This document shows, piece by piece, positions 1 to 7,655 of a stretch of DNA of 32,871 bases. The stretch covers positions 1-32,871 of the forward strand of contig JAHJIN010000216.1 in the NCBI GenBank assembly GCA_018823415.1. Reading direction: 5' to 3'. The notes under the pieces are model-generated. The model was not told the DNA's origin and ran no database searches. It was given only the letters and a program-made list of their open reading frames with translations. The position numbers and the translations under genes are program-made. Positions within the stretch are counted from its first letter, which is position 1. The number at the start of each line of letters is the position of its first letter. The stretch comes from Chloroflexota bacterium (GTDB lineage Bacteria; Chloroflexota; JAHJIN01).

Positions 1-39
1 CCAGCCAATGACGAGCAGGCAGATGAGATGCCACTTCAT
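1..39 (-). CDS. N-terminus of a secreted or membrane protein (partial)
   Basis: An ATG at 39 on the minus strand is preceded by a very strong ribosome binding site (GGAGGAGG, about 42-49). It opens a reading frame of 13 codons, MKWHLICLLVIGW, before the window edge. A lysine followed by a hydrophobic run looks like a signal peptide or first membrane helix. The gene lies downstream of comEA on the same strand. ComEC or another competence gene is possible there, but nothing in 13 residues can show it. Confidence 0.6.
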   Translation of the reverse strand, partial: MKWHLICLLVIGW

Positions 40-134
40 GAAGCCTCCTCCACAGCTATTTGGGAGGAGAGTGTAACACAGAATGGCTGGTCGCGCCAGT
101 TTCTGCCGGACACGCCAATCAACCGACTTTCAAA

Positions 135-704
135 CTATACCATATTCGATACCTTGTCGCCGATGCCGCCGACTTGTTTGATGCCGTCGATGCTGGCAAA
201 CGGGCCATTCTTTTCCCGGTACTCGACGATGCGCTGGGCCAATGCCGGCCCGATACCGGGCAAGGTTTCGAATTCAGCAGTGGTGGTGGTGTTGATGTTG
301 ATCTTGCCGCCGGCGCCGCTGCCAGTGGTGCCGGCCGGGGTCACCGGCGGGCTGGCCTCCTCCCCAATCCTGGGCACATAGACCTGCTCCTCGTCGCGCA
401 GCCGATGGGCCAGGTTGACGCGGGCCAGGTCAGCCTCTGCCGTGGGGCCGCCGGCTGCCTCGATGGCCTCGTCCACCCGCGCGCCGTCTGGCAACTCGTA
501 TACGCCGGGTGTTTGCACGGCGCCGCTCACATACACCGCGATGCGCGCCGGCATGGCGGTGGGTGGAGGCGCCGGCGTCGCTGGCCTGATCTCGATAGGG
601 GGTGGAGCCGGCCGGTTCAAGAACACCACCACCGTCCCGGTCACCACCAAGTTCAGTAACGTGATCAGGATATAGCCCCGATAGCGGATCAGCCAGTCGG
701 TCAC
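135..704 (-). CDS. comEA: ComEA-like DNA-binding competence protein
   Basis: This protein resembles the membrane-anchored DNA receptor of natural transformation, which binds incoming double-stranded DNA at the cell surface. The product (189 residues) has a membrane helix near the N-terminus (WLIRYRGYILITLLNLVVTG), a Pro/Ala-rich linker, an SLBB-type domain (IAVYVSGAVQTPGVYELPDG) and a C-terminal helix-hairpin-helix pair (INTTTTAEFETLPGIGPALA, then FASIDGIKQVGGIG). I chose the GTG at 704 because GGGAG lies 9 bases upstream and the family begins just before the membrane helix. A longer in-frame start at 848 would translate through a promoter and a repeat and is unlikely. A promoter at 837-864 serves it, with a leader of about 125 bases. 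ComEC and other competence genes are not seen in the window. Confidence 0.88.
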   Translation of the reverse strand: MTDWLIRYRGYILITLLNLVVTGTVVVFLNRPAPPPIEIRPATPAPPPTAMPARIAVYVSGAVQTPGVYELPDGARVDEAIEAAGGPTAEADLARVNLAHRLRDEEQVYVPRIGEEASPPVTPAGTTGSGAGGKININTTTTAEFETLPGIGPALAQRIVEYREKNGPFASIDGIKQVGGIGDKVSNMV

Positions 705-720
705 GAGCCGTTTCTCCCAC

Positions 721-803
721 CCTAACCTGGATAAACCAGCGCCAATCAAGCCGGCGCTTTTGGAAATTCTTGTTCGCTGTACAAGGATTTTACTGGTTAG
801 GCT
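721..803 (-). repeat. 80-bp dispersed repeat, copy 1 (intact), in the comEA leader
   Basis: Read on the minus strand this starts AGCCTAACCAGT and ends CAGGTTAGG. It matches 27063-27140 on the plus strand at roughly three quarters of positions, with most differences being transitions. Its ends are inverted (CCTAACC and GGTTAGG). Inside are potential hairpins: one with arms near 762-772 and 781-791, one with GCGCC/GGCGC arms, and CTGG-TTTAT-CCAG. It lies between the comEA promoter and the comEA start codon, so it should be transcribed in the leader. It also serves as the empty site for the insertion found in copy 2. Confidence 0.8.
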
Positions 804-836
804 CTGAACATGGGCCAGCGTCACTGGTCTGAGGCA

Positions 837-864
837 ATTGTACCACAACGAACACGGATTTCAA
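837..864 (-). promoter_or_regulatory. Promoter for comEA
   Basis: Minus-strand -35 TTGAAA (859-864), a 16-base spacer and -10 TACAAT (837-842) preceded by TGG, giving an extended -10 (TGGTACAAT). Transcription should start near 830, about 125 bases before the comEA GTG, in the short gap after the tldD stop. Confidence 0.65.
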
Positions 865-882
865 GCTCGCTCAGCGCGGCGC

Positions 883-2247
883 CTATTGCCCGCCGATGAG
901 CACGTCGCCGATGCGGAGGTGCGGCGCACCGATGCCAACTGCCAGGCCGCCCTGGCCCTTGCCGCAGGTGCCCGCGCCGATCCATTGGAAGTCGTCGCCC
1001 ACCGCCTGGACGTTGCTCAGGGTGACAAAGAGATTGCCGCTCAGCACCACGTCGCGCACCATCTCGGCAATCTCGCCGTCGCGGATCATATAGGCATAGC
1101 CGGCGCTAAAGGAAAAGCTCTCCATTGCCGTTTGGCCACCATAGGCGTCGCAGGCATAGATGCCCTGGTCAATGTCGCGGATCATGTCCTGGAACGAGGT
1201 GTCGCCAGCCTCGACAAAGGTGTTGGTCATGCGCACGATGGGCGGATAGCGATAGCCGCTGGCCCGAGCGTTGCCGGTGGGCGTTTCGCCCATGCGGGCG
1301 GCCGTCTCGCGCGAGTGGAGCCGGCCCACCAGGATGCCCTCTCGAATGAGGTCGGTGCGCCCGGTGGGCGTGCCTTCGTCGTCATAGGGATGCGTGCCGC
1401 GCATGCCCGGTATATTGCCGTCGTCGGCAATGGTGAGCATGTCGGGGCCAAAGCGCCGGCCCAGGGTCATCATCTCCTGGGCGCGCGGGTTGTCGTACAC
1501 AAAGTCCGCCTCGCTCAGATGCCCAAAGGCTTCGTGGGCAAAGACGCCGGCCAGGCGTGGGTTGAGCACCACGGTATAGCGTCCGCCGGCCACCGGCCGG
1601 GCCGTCAGCAGGTCCACGGCGCGTTGGGCGGCCGTGAGTGCCTTGTCTTCCAGGCCCAGGGCCACCTGGAACCCGGCTGGCCGCGACCACGCTTCGGCTG
1701 CTTGCTGCACGTCCTGGTCGGCCCGGGCCACGGCCATCAGGTACACGGTAACCTGGGGGCGGTCCTCTTCGATCAGCGCCCCCTGTGAGTTGGCATAGAT
1801 CACCTGGGCGAACGAATCGTTATAGACCACCTGGCTGTCCTGGATGCGCGGATCGTGGCCCAGGATGAGGTCGTTGTATTGGGCCGCCAGGGCTTGCTTT
1901 TCGGCCAGCGAGACACCCCGAAAATCCCGGTCCAATGGCACGGTGATGTGGGCCTGGGCGATAGGCACCGGCGCCAGCTCAATGGGGGCCTGGCCTGAGA
2001 TGGACCGGGCACACTGGGCGGCCTCTTGCACGCGCCGGGGCAGGTCAGTCAGGTCGTTAAAGGTCGCCACGCCCCAGCCGCTATTATAGTACAGGGCGCG
2101 CACAATGCCGCCCATGTCGGTGAGAGCATCGGCGGTTTCCAGATGCGGCCCACGATAGACCACGCGTGTGGTGTCTTTGCGTTCGATTCGGATCTCGGTA
2201 TAGTCGGCCGGGCTGGTTTGCAGGGCCGCCACGATTTGTTCGCGCAC
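883..2247 (-). CDS. tldD: TldD-family zinc metalloprotease
   Basis: TldD is the catalytic subunit of the TldD/TldE (PmbA) protease, which in Enterobacteria trims microcin B17 precursor and the CcdA antitoxin. The active barrel degrades unfolded peptides. The product has 454 residues, close to the usual 450-480. The metal site HEAFGH is at residues 238-243, and the C-terminal GAGTCGKGQ supplies the expected cysteine ligand. It starts with GTG at 2247 behind an AGGAGGA site. A TldE/PmbA partner normally sits beside TldD; none is present in the window. The gene follows the STAS gene by 93 bases on the same strand and may share its transcript. Confidence 0.93.
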   Translation of the reverse strand: MREQIVAALQTSPADYTEIRIERKDTTRVVYRGPHLETADALTDMGGIVRALYYNSGWGVATFNDLTDLPRRVQEAAQCARSISGQAPIELAPVPIAQAHITVPLDRDFRGVSLAEKQALAAQYNDLILGHDPRIQDSQVVYNDSFAQVIYANSQGALIEEDRPQVTVYLMAVARADQDVQQAAEAWSRPAGFQVALGLEDKALTAAQRAVDLLTARPVAGGRYTVVLNPRLAGVFAHEAFGHLSEADFVYDNPRAQEMMTLGRRFGPDMLTIADDGNIPGMRGTHPYDDEGTPTGRTDLIREGILVGRLHSRETAARMGETPTGNARASGYRYPPIVRMTNTFVEAGDTSFQDMIRDIDQGIYACDAYGGQTAMESFSFSAGYAYMIRDGEIAEMVRDVVLSGNLFVTLSNVQAVGDDFQWIGAGTCGKGQGGLAVGIGAPHLRIGDVLIGGQ

Positions 2248-2340
2248 CGGTTCCTCCTGTTGTCTAGTTATCCGCCTGAATTTCGCGCAGTCGACGCATT
2301 CGAGGCTCCCATGATGGTATCGAGGATCACGCGCAGCGTC

Positions 2341-2682
2341 TTATAGGGCCAGCGCATCTTGCAAGGTGGGGCACAGGGTCACATACTGGGCCAGCCCCAC
2401 CATGCCCAGGATCTTGACAAAATGGTCCGAGAGGCCAGCGATGCGCACCGGGAGCCCGGCGCGCCGGGCCTGCGTGACCAGCCCAATGAGGATGGCGACG
2501 CCCGCGCTGTTGATATAGTCGGTGGCGTCAAAGCTCAAGATCAGTACGTGTGGGGCGGATGTGACGGCTTGATCGTAGGCGTCCTGGATGGCTTGTTCCG
2601 CAGAGGCCGTCATGTCGCCGGACAGGTAGATAATGGCTAACGCATCACGCCGCTCGACCGCGGTCGTGATCGGGTCTGTCAT
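2341..2682 (-). CDS. STAS-domain anti-sigma factor antagonist (RsbV/SpoIIAA-like)
   Basis: A 113-residue single STAS domain. In this family the unphosphorylated protein binds the anti-sigma kinase and frees a sigma factor, and phosphorylation of a conserved serine switches it off. The expected loop is DATDYINSAGVAIL, with Ser59 as the likely phospho-site. The ATG at 2682 has AAGGAGG upstream. The partner kinase gene is directly upstream on the same strand (69 bases between them), so the two make a partner-switch pair. The target sigma factor is not in the window, and the pair could instead act on another output. Confidence 0.9.
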   Translation of the reverse strand: MTDPITTAVERRDALAIIYLSGDMTASAEQAIQDAYDQAVTSAPHVLILSFDATDYINSAGVAILIGLVTQARRAGLPVRIAGLSDHFVKILGMVGLAQYVTLCPTLQDALAL

Positions 2683-2751
2683 GGTTCCCTCCTTGGCCGG
2701 CTTGGCGCGCCCGTTCGCGACCCTGTTGGGTCACGGTCTGTCGTCCGAACG

Positions 2752-3198
2752 CTAACCGGCTGTCTTTTCCAGGTGAATGACCATGCGTACCTCGTTACCA
2801 CCTCCGGGGACACTGGTGAACGTCACCTCATCCACCAGTTGGTGAATGAGAAACAGGCCCCAACCGCGCGTTGGGATCTCGCCGGCCAGGCGATCCTGGA
2901 TGCTGGGCGTGGGCTGGTCGCCGGGCAGGGGCTGTTCGCCCTGATCCCGCACGTTGATTTGGAGCCGGGCCACGTCAGCGGTGAGCACCACCAACACCCG
3001 CGCGTCCGCATCCAGCCGGTTGCCATGTTCGATGGCATTGATGCACGCCTCTGCCAGCGCCGTCCTGAGATCCTCGATGCGATCGGCTGAAAAGCCCATC
3101 TTATGCGCCAGTGAATCGGCTGCGGACATGGCTATTTTTTCATAGCCCAATTCGCTGGGGATATGCAGCTCCACAGCTCGCTGGCGCGACGGGTCCAC
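2752..3198 (-). CDS. Anti-sigma factor serine kinase (RsbW/SpoIIAB-like HATPase)
   Basis: A GHKL-fold serine kinase that in its family holds a sigma factor and phosphorylates the STAS partner encoded next. The N-box is clear (LRTALAEACINAIEHGN) and the ATP-lid and G2 region follows (TRGWGLFLIHQLVDEV, then GGGNEVRMVIHLEK). The product is 148 residues, normal for RsbW. I place the start at GTG 3198, because GAGGAGG sits five bases upstream and because the promoter -10 (3230-3235) puts the transcript start near 3,223. ATGs at 3225 and 3231 would leave no room for a ribosome binding site. Much longer upstream readings would run through two tRNA genes and are false. Confidence 0.87.
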   Translation of the reverse strand: MDPSRQRAVELHIPSELGYEKIAMSAADSLAHKMGFSADRIEDLRTALAEACINAIEHGNRLDADARVLVVLTADVARLQINVRDQGEQPLPGDQPTPSIQDRLAGEIPTRGWGLFLIHQLVDEVTFTSVPGGGNEVRMVIHLEKTAG

Positions 3199-3229
3199 CA
3201 CAACCTCCTCTACTCCAACCCTCATCTGC

Positions 3230-3258
3230 ATTATATCGTACCACGGCCAGAAAATCAA
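3230..3258 (-). promoter_or_regulatory. Promoter for the rsbW-rsbV pair
   Basis: Minus-strand -35 TTGATT (3253-3258), a 17-base spacer and a perfect -10 TATAAT (3230-3235). It diverges from the tRNA promoter at 3308-3335. Confidence 0.75.
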
Positions 3259-3266
3259 TTGGGTGC

Positions 3267-3302
3267 CGTTGTCCAACTCGTTGTCCAACGCGTTGTCCAA
3301 CT
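3267..3302. repeat. Three tandem 12-bp repeats with GTTGTCCAAC palindromes
   Basis: CGTTGTCCAACT occurs at 3267-3278, as CGTTGTCCAACG at 3279-3290, and again as CGTTGTCCAACT at 3291-3302. Each unit holds the near-palindrome GTTG-TC-CAAC. The array lies exactly between the two divergent -35 boxes, where an activator or repressor would be expected to bind. Confidence 0.85.
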
Positions 3303-3307
3303 CGGGG

Positions 3308-3335
3308 TTGACGGATACGACAGATGTGGTACAAT
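3308..3335 (+). promoter_or_regulatory. Promoter for the tRNA-Leu/tRNA-Gly unit
   Basis: -35 TTGACG (3308-3313), a 16-base spacer and -10 TACAAT (3330-3335) preceded by TGG, an extended -10. Transcription would begin near 3342, about 120 bases before tRNA-Leu. The stretch 3342-3464 holds no gene that I can support. Confidence 0.7.
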
Positions 3336-3464
3336 ATGGCTGGTGTGTGGCGCCAAGCGGTTGGAGGAGCGCTGCTAACTTGGCCGTGGGCTCGTGGTTC
3401 TTTTCCCCAGCCACCAGGCCGGTGTGGTAGTGCCGCCGGTTCGCTAGGATACCCACCGACAATC

Positions 3465-3549
3465 GGGGAAGTGTCGGAACTGGCAGACGAGCATGACTTA
3501 GGCTCATGTGCCGCAAGGCGTAGGAGTTCGAGTCTCCTCTTCCCCACCA
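3465..3549 (+). tRNA. tRNA-Leu (anticodon UAG)
   Basis: A class II tRNA. The acceptor GGGGAAG pairs with CTTCCCC. The anticodon stem CATGA/TCATG encloses the loop CTTAGGC, with TAG at 3499-3501. There is a long variable arm (GCCGCAAGGC) and a T arm AGGAG-TTCGAGT-CTCCT. A CCA end is encoded (3547-3549). Confidence 0.96.
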
Positions 3550-3560
3550 GAACCAAAAGA

Positions 3561-3635
3561 GCGGAAGTGGCTCAGCGGTAGAGCATCTCCTTGCCAAGGA
3601 GAGGGTCGTGGGTTCGAATCCCATCTTCCGCTCCA
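3561..3635 (+). tRNA. tRNA-Gly (anticodon GCC)
   Basis: The acceptor GCGGAAG pairs with CTTCCGC, and the D arm is GCTC-AGCGGTA-GAGC. The anticodon stem TCTCC/GGAGA has the loop TTGCCAA (GCC at 3593-3595), and the T arm is GTGGG-TTCGAAT-CCCAT. CCA is encoded. It is 11 bases after tRNA-Leu and is co-transcribed with it. Confidence 0.97.
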
Positions 3636-3665
3636 GCAAGTTGGCAATACACGCGCAGTCTGGCC

Positions 3666-3694
3666 CACGGGCTCCGACGAGGAGCCCGTGTTTT
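3666..3694 (+). terminator. Rho-independent terminator after the tRNAs
   Basis: A perfect 10-bp stem, CACGGGCTCC and GGAGCCCGTG, with the loop GACGA, followed by TTTT. It separates the tRNA transcript from trigger factor, which starts 30 bases on. Confidence 0.9.
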
Positions 3695-3723
3695 GGGTAC
3701 AAGTCTTTGACGAGGGAATTAGT

Positions 3724-5061
3724 TTGAATATTACTACACAAGTCGCACCGGATAGCCAGGTCATTCTCACCGTGGCGGTGGACCAGGAACGTATGGAAAA
3801 GGCCCTGGACCGGGCCTATCGTCAGATCGTCAAGCGGGTGAACGTTCCCGGGTTTCGCCGTGGCAAGGCCCCGCGGGCTGTGCTGGAACGCCACGTGGGC
3901 CGGGGCACGCTCTTGCGTGAGGCTCTGGAGCCTCTGCTGGACGATGTCTATCGCGAGGCCGTTGAGGCTGAGGATCTGCATCCCATCTCGTCCCCCGAGG
4001 CCGAGCTGGTCGAGGTGGATCCCCCCACATTTCGCTTTACGGTGTCCGTGCGGCCGACCATCGCGCTGGGCGATTACGAGTCTTTGCGCTTTGCCATGCC
4101 CGAGGTGGTCATTGACGAGACCGAAATGGATGCTACCCTGGAGCGCGTGCGCGAGAGCCAGTCTACCTGGGAGCCGGTGGACCGGCCGGCCCAGATCGGC
4201 GACCAATTGCTGGTAGACATGGCCGGCGGCATCGCCGACGGCTTGCAGATCGACCGCGAGAACGACGTGGTCATGCTGGCGGACCCGGCCGAGGGGCTGA
4301 TCCTGGGGCCGGGCATCATCGAACAATTGGTAGGGGTGCAGGCCGGCGAGACGCGTCATGTTACCACTCACTACCCGGCCGATAGCAGCGATGCGGAACT
4401 GGCCGGCCAGACGGCCGAGTTTGACATCACAGTCCACACCGTGAGCGAACAACACATGCCCCCGCTGGACGATGACCTGGCCGTAGCGGCCGGCGACTTT
4501 GCGGACCTGGCGGCCCTGCGCGACCATATCCGGCAGATCCTCATCGATAACGCCGAGCAGCGGGCGCAGCGTCAAGTGCGTGACCAGATGATCAACGCTC
4601 TGATGGCCGAGGGGACGGTAGAAGCACCGGCTGCGCTCATCGAAACCGAACTGGACGAGATGATGCACGAGTTCCAGGACCTCTTGCGGCAGCAGCAGGG
4701 GATCACGCTGGAGCAATATCTGACCCAGTTCAACCAGACCCAGGACGAATTGCGCGCCGAGATGCGCAACGCCGCCCGCGAGCGCGTGCGCCGGGCCCTG
4801 GCGCTGGGTGAATTTGCCCGGCTGCAAGAGCTGGACACCACAGACGCCGAGGTAGACGCTGAAATCGAGCGCGTGGTCCAGAACATTGGCGGCGACACCG
4901 ACCGGATGCGCGCCGCGCTGAACACGCCCGAGCGCCGCGCCCAGGTCGAAAACCAACTGATGGCCGCCAAGATCGATGAGCGGCTCCTGGCAATAGCCAC
5001 ACAACCGGCGGTCGAGCCGGCCGCCGCTGAGGATGATGATACAGTGAGGGAACAATCATGA
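3724..5061 (+). CDS. tig: Trigger factor (ribosome-associated chaperone)
   Basis: Trigger factor docks at the ribosome exit tunnel and shields nascent chains. The product has 445 residues. The N-terminal ribosome-binding signature GFRRGKAPR is at residues 43-51. A PPIase-type domain covers roughly 150-245 (containing [16 protein letters not shown]), and the helical C-terminal arms follow, ending in an acidic tail. I chose the TTG at 3724, with GAGGGA six bases upstream, since the protein then begins [12 protein letters not shown] as the family does. Upstream in-frame codons lie inside the tRNA-Gly gene and terminator. Its stop overlaps the clpP start (ATGA), so the two are translationally coupled. 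Confidence 0.95.
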   Translation: MNITTQVAPDSQVILTVAVDQERMEKALDRAYRQIVKRVNVPGFRRGKAPRAVLERHVGRGTLLREALEPLLDDVYREAVEAEDLHPISSPEAELVEVDPPTFRFTVSVRPTIALGDYESLRFAMPEVVIDETEMDATLERVRESQSTWEPVDRPAQIGDQLLVDMAGGIADGLQIDRENDVVMLADPAEGLILGPGIIEQLVGVQAGETRHVTTHYPADSSDAELAGQTAEFDITVHTVSEQHMPPLDDDLAVAAGDFADLAALRDHIRQILIDNAEQRAQRQVRDQMINALMAEGTVEAPAALIETELDEMMHEFQDLLRQQQGITLEQYLTQFNQTQDELRAEMRNAARERVRRALALGEFARLQELDTTDAEVDAEIERVVQNIGGDTDRMRAALNTPERRAQVENQLMAAKIDERLLAIATQPAVEPAAAEDDDTVREQS

Positions 5062-5672
5062 ACACACCACACAACCAACTCGTGCCCATGGTCATCGAGA
5101 CCACGGGCCGGGGCGAGCGCGCGTACGACATTTGGTCGCTGTTGCTCAAAGAGCGGATCGTATACCTGGGCACGCCCATCAATGACATGGTAGCCAATCT
5201 TATCGTGGCCCAACTCTTGTTCCTGGATCACGAGGACCCGGAAAAGGACATCAATCTGTATATCAACTCTCCCGGGGGGCTTATCTATGCCGGCCTGGCG
5301 ATCTATGATACCATGCAGTTGATCCGGTCGCCTATTTCGACCATTTGTGTGGGCATGGCCGCCAGCATGGGAACGGTTCTGTTGGCCGCCGGGGCCGCGG
5401 GCAAGCGCTATGCGTTGCCCAATGCCACCATCCACATCCACCAGCCCATCGGCGGTACCCAGGGCCAGGCCGTAGACATCGAGATCGAGGCCAAAGAGAT
5501 CCTGCGTTTGCGCGACAAGCTCAACAAGATCCTGAGCCATCATACCGGCCAGCCGGTAGAAAAGATCGTCCAGGATACCGACCGCAACTATTATATGGAC
5601 GCCGAGGGTGCCGTAGAATATGGCATCGTGGACGAGGTGTTGACCAAGTCCGCGGACAAACAGCCCGAGTAA
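5058..5672 (+). CDS. clpP: ATP-dependent Clp protease proteolytic subunit
   Basis: ClpP forms a 14-subunit barrel that degrades proteins fed by ClpX or ClpC. The 204-residue product has the nucleophile Ser103 in GMAASMG and His128 in IHIHQP. The third triad position, normally Asp in a DTDRD motif, is Asn177 here (DTDRNYYM; codon AAC in line 5581). Spacing to Ser and His matches E. coli ClpP exactly, so this is a true triad substitution. Listeria ClpP1 is a known Ser-His-Asn ClpP. The N-terminal LVPMVIE region is intact. The gene overlaps tig by four bases. No clpX is seen in the window. Confidence 0.95.
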   Translation: MNTPHNQLVPMVIETTGRGERAYDIWSLLLKERIVYLGTPINDMVANLIVAQLLFLDHEDPEKDINLYINSPGGLIYAGLAIYDTMQLIRSPISTICVGMAASMGTVLLAAGAAGKRYALPNATIHIHQPIGGTQGQAVDIEIEAKEILRLRDKLNKILSHHTGQPVEKIVQDTDRNYYMDAEGAVEYGIVDEVLTKSADKQPE

Positions 5673-5685
5673 GAGGAGATAGACC

Positions 5686-6324
5686 ATGGAACTGATCGAA
5701 TTGCATGCAGAACCACGAGTCGTGTTTGGCAAGCGTACGCGCTATTTACGACGTGCCGGGCAGGTTCCGGCCAATATCTATGGCCCGGCGATGGAGTCGG
5801 TCCCGGTGCAGGTGGAGGAAAAGGCCCTGCGGCGCATGCTGCACTCTGCCGGCCAGCACCACCTGGTGCAGTTGACCGTGGGAACCGAAGCTATCCCACG
5901 CCAGGTGCTGGTGCGTCACGTTCAGCGGAACAGTGTTACTGACCAGATCTTGCACATGGACTTGCACCAGGTCCCGTTGGACAAGCTGTTTACCACCCAG
6001 GTGTCCCTGGTTCTCACCGGCGAATCCGTCGCTGCGGTCGGTGGCAACATTATCTTGCAGGTATTAGAGTATGTAACCATCGAGAGCTTGCCCCAGAACC
6101 TGCCGGCCATGTTGGAAGTAGATCTTGGTGCGCTGCGCACCGTCGATGACGTGATCCGGGTGCAAGACCTGATGGCTCCGCCGGATGTCAAGATCCTCAC
6201 CGACGGCGAAGAAATGGTGGTCAAAATCGAGCGTCCGCGGCTGGTGACCGAGGACGAGGCCGAGGCTGAGGCTGTGCAAGTTGGGGTACCGGTCGCAGAG
6301 GAAGATCAAGAAGATCAGGACTGA
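5686..6324 (+). CDS. rplY: 50S ribosomal protein L25 / general stress protein CTC
   Basis: A two-domain L25/TL5/CTC protein of 212 residues that binds 5S rRNA. The N-terminal L25 domain (about 1-90) shows RRAGQVPANIYG near residues 22-33. The C-terminal TL5 beta domain (about 95-185) includes the typical HMDLHQVPLDK junction. An acidic tail rich in Glu and Asp ends it. The ATG at 5686 has AGGAG upstream and is 13 bases after clpP, so the gene is likely in the tig-clpP operon. Confidence 0.93.
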   Translation: MELIELHAEPRVVFGKRTRYLRRAGQVPANIYGPAMESVPVQVEEKALRRMLHSAGQHHLVQLTVGTEAIPRQVLVRHVQRNSVTDQILHMDLHQVPLDKLFTTQVSLVLTGESVAAVGGNIILQVLEYVTIESLPQNLPAMLEVDLGALRTVDDVIRVQDLMAPPDVKILTDGEEMVVKIERPRLVTEDEAEAEAVQVGVPVAEEDQEDQD

Positions 6325-6340
6325 GCCGGTCGAGATACAA

Positions 6341-6422
6341 GCCCCCGGCTGCCAGCGTGGGCCTGGCACGTTCCGCCTACGAGTGGCCTACGATCAGGCC
6401 ACAGTTGCGCGGCGCCGGGGGC
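6341..6422 (+). other. Structured intergenic element (predicted three-way junction)
   Basis: A perfect 9-bp outer stem (GCCCCCGGC at 6341-6349 with GCCGGGGGC at 6414-6422) encloses two hairpins: TGCCAG/CTGGCA (6350-6368) and GTGGCCT/AGGCCAC (6383-6402). It lies between rplY and the mreB promoter. It could end the rplY transcript, although no T-run follows, or be a small structured RNA. Confidence 0.5.
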
Positions 6423-6462
6423 ACGCGGGCACCGGGCGCTTTATCGGGCGCCTGTTCTGTGG

Positions 6463-6468
6463 TATAAT
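6463..6468 (+). promoter_or_regulatory. Promoter (-10) for the mre genes
   Basis: TATAAT preceded by TGG forms an extended -10. The -35 (TTTATC, 6440-6445) is weak. Transcription would start near 6475, about 80 bases before mreB. Confidence 0.65.
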
Positions 6469-6557
6469 GCCTGGGCGCTTGGTCAGTGGTCGCTCACGCC
6501 CGAGCTGACCACCACCGTGATACGCACAGTTCATGGGGGACGAAGGAGGATCTGAAC

Positions 6558-7616
6558 TTGTTCAACCCCATCAACATTCTTTTCGGGCTGTTTAGCCGTG
6601 ACATTGGGATCGACCTGGGGACCGCCAATACGCTGGTGATGGTTCGCAACCAGGGCATCATTATCAACGAGCCTTCGGTCGTAGCCATCAACAAGAAAAC
6701 CCATCAGGTGTTGGCCGTGGGCACCGAGGCCAAACGCATGGTGGGGCGAACGCCGGCGCACATTGTCGCTATTCGTCCGCTGCGAGATGGGGTCATCTCG
6801 GATTTCGATGTCACTGAGCAGATGCTGCACTATTTTATCCGCAAGGTTCACGAACGGTTTGCCTTGTTCCCTCGACCGCGAGTGGTCATTGGCATACCCT
6901 CAGGCGTTACCGAAGTGGAAAAACGTGCGGTTCACGACGCTGCCATGAGCGCTGGCTGCCGCGAGGTGTACCTCATTGAGGAACCTATGGCAGCGGCTAT
7001 TGGCGCTACACTGCCGGTCACGGAATCGGTCGGCAGCATGGTGGTGGACATTGGCGGCGGCACCAGCGAGGTGGCTGTGATCTCGTTGGGGGGCATTGTG
7101 GTCAGCCGGTCCATTCGGGTGGCCGGCGACGAACTCGACGAAGACATCATCAGCTATGCCCGTCAGAAGCACAACTTGCTCATTGGTGAACGGATGGCCG
7201 AAGCCGCCAAGATCCAGGCCGGTAGCGCGTTTCCTCTGGAAGACGAACTTATCGTCACGCTGCGCGGGCGCGATTTGATCACTGGCTTGCCCAAAGCGAT
7301 CGAGGTATCCAGCGTCGAGTTGCGCGAGGCGATTGCCGGTTCAGTAGACCTGATTGTGGCCGCCGTCAAGGACACCCTGGAAGAGACGCCGCCAGAATTG
7401 GTGGCTGACTTGATGGAAAGCGGCATTGCGCTGGCCGGCGGCGGCGCGCTATTGCTGGGGCTGGCTGAGCGACTGTCCCACGAAACCAAGATGCACGTGT
7501 ATGTGGCCGACGATCCCATGACCTGCGTTGTGCGCGGCGCGGGCGAGGTGCTTCAGGACTTGCCGGCCTTGCGCAAGGTACTGGCCGAAGTGCAGAGTGG
7601 CCCGGCACCACGCTAG
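6558..7616 (+). CDS. mreB: Rod shape-determining protein MreB
   Basis: A bacterial actin that guides the elongation machinery under the membrane. The 352-residue product starts LFNPINILFGLFSRDIGIDL and has the phosphate-1 motif DIGIDLGTANTLV, VDIGGGTSEVAV (phosphate 2) and the adenosine motif GIALAGGGALL. The TTG start at 6558 is chosen because AAGGAGG stands eight bases upstream and the family begins there. An upstream ATG at 6486 would add about 24 residues with no family match. The N-terminal LFNPINILFGLF is an amphipathic membrane-binding stretch. It is the first gene of the mre/min cluster. Confidence 0.96.
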   Translation: MFNPINILFGLFSRDIGIDLGTANTLVMVRNQGIIINEPSVVAINKKTHQVLAVGTEAKRMVGRTPAHIVAIRPLRDGVISDFDVTEQMLHYFIRKVHERFALFPRPRVVIGIPSGVTEVEKRAVHDAAMSAGCREVYLIEEPMAAAIGATLPVTESVGSMVVDIGGGTSEVAVISLGGIVVSRSIRVAGDELDEDIISYARQKHNLLIGERMAEAAKIQAGSAFPLEDELIVTLRGRDLITGLPKAIEVSSVELREAIAGSVDLIVAAVKDTLEETPPELVADLMESGIALAGGGALLLGLAERLSHETKMHVYVADDPMTCVVRGAGEVLQDLPALRKVLAEVQSGPAPR

Positions 7617-7655
7617 ACCGTCGGGATAACCTGGGCCAAACCGGAAACGAGAACC

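Noticed and set aside
838..1788. 316-codon rightward reading antisense to tldD
   Set aside because: No start signals or domain; a codon-position shadow of tldD.
3338..3416. tRNA-like stretch with GGCTGG and CCAGCC followed by ACCA, upstream of tRNA-Leu
   Set aside because: It starts at the predicted transcript start, the D, anticodon and T arms do not pair, and the T-loop consensus is missing. It is treated as untranslated leader.
3508..3723. Upstream extension of trigger factor
   Set aside because: It would translate through tRNA-Leu, tRNA-Gly and the terminator; TTG 3724 fits the family start.
2752..5055. Long leftward reading of 767 codons
   Set aside because: Only the last 148 codons are a real gene (RsbW-like). 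The rest is antisense to trigger factor and both tRNAs and arises from high GC.
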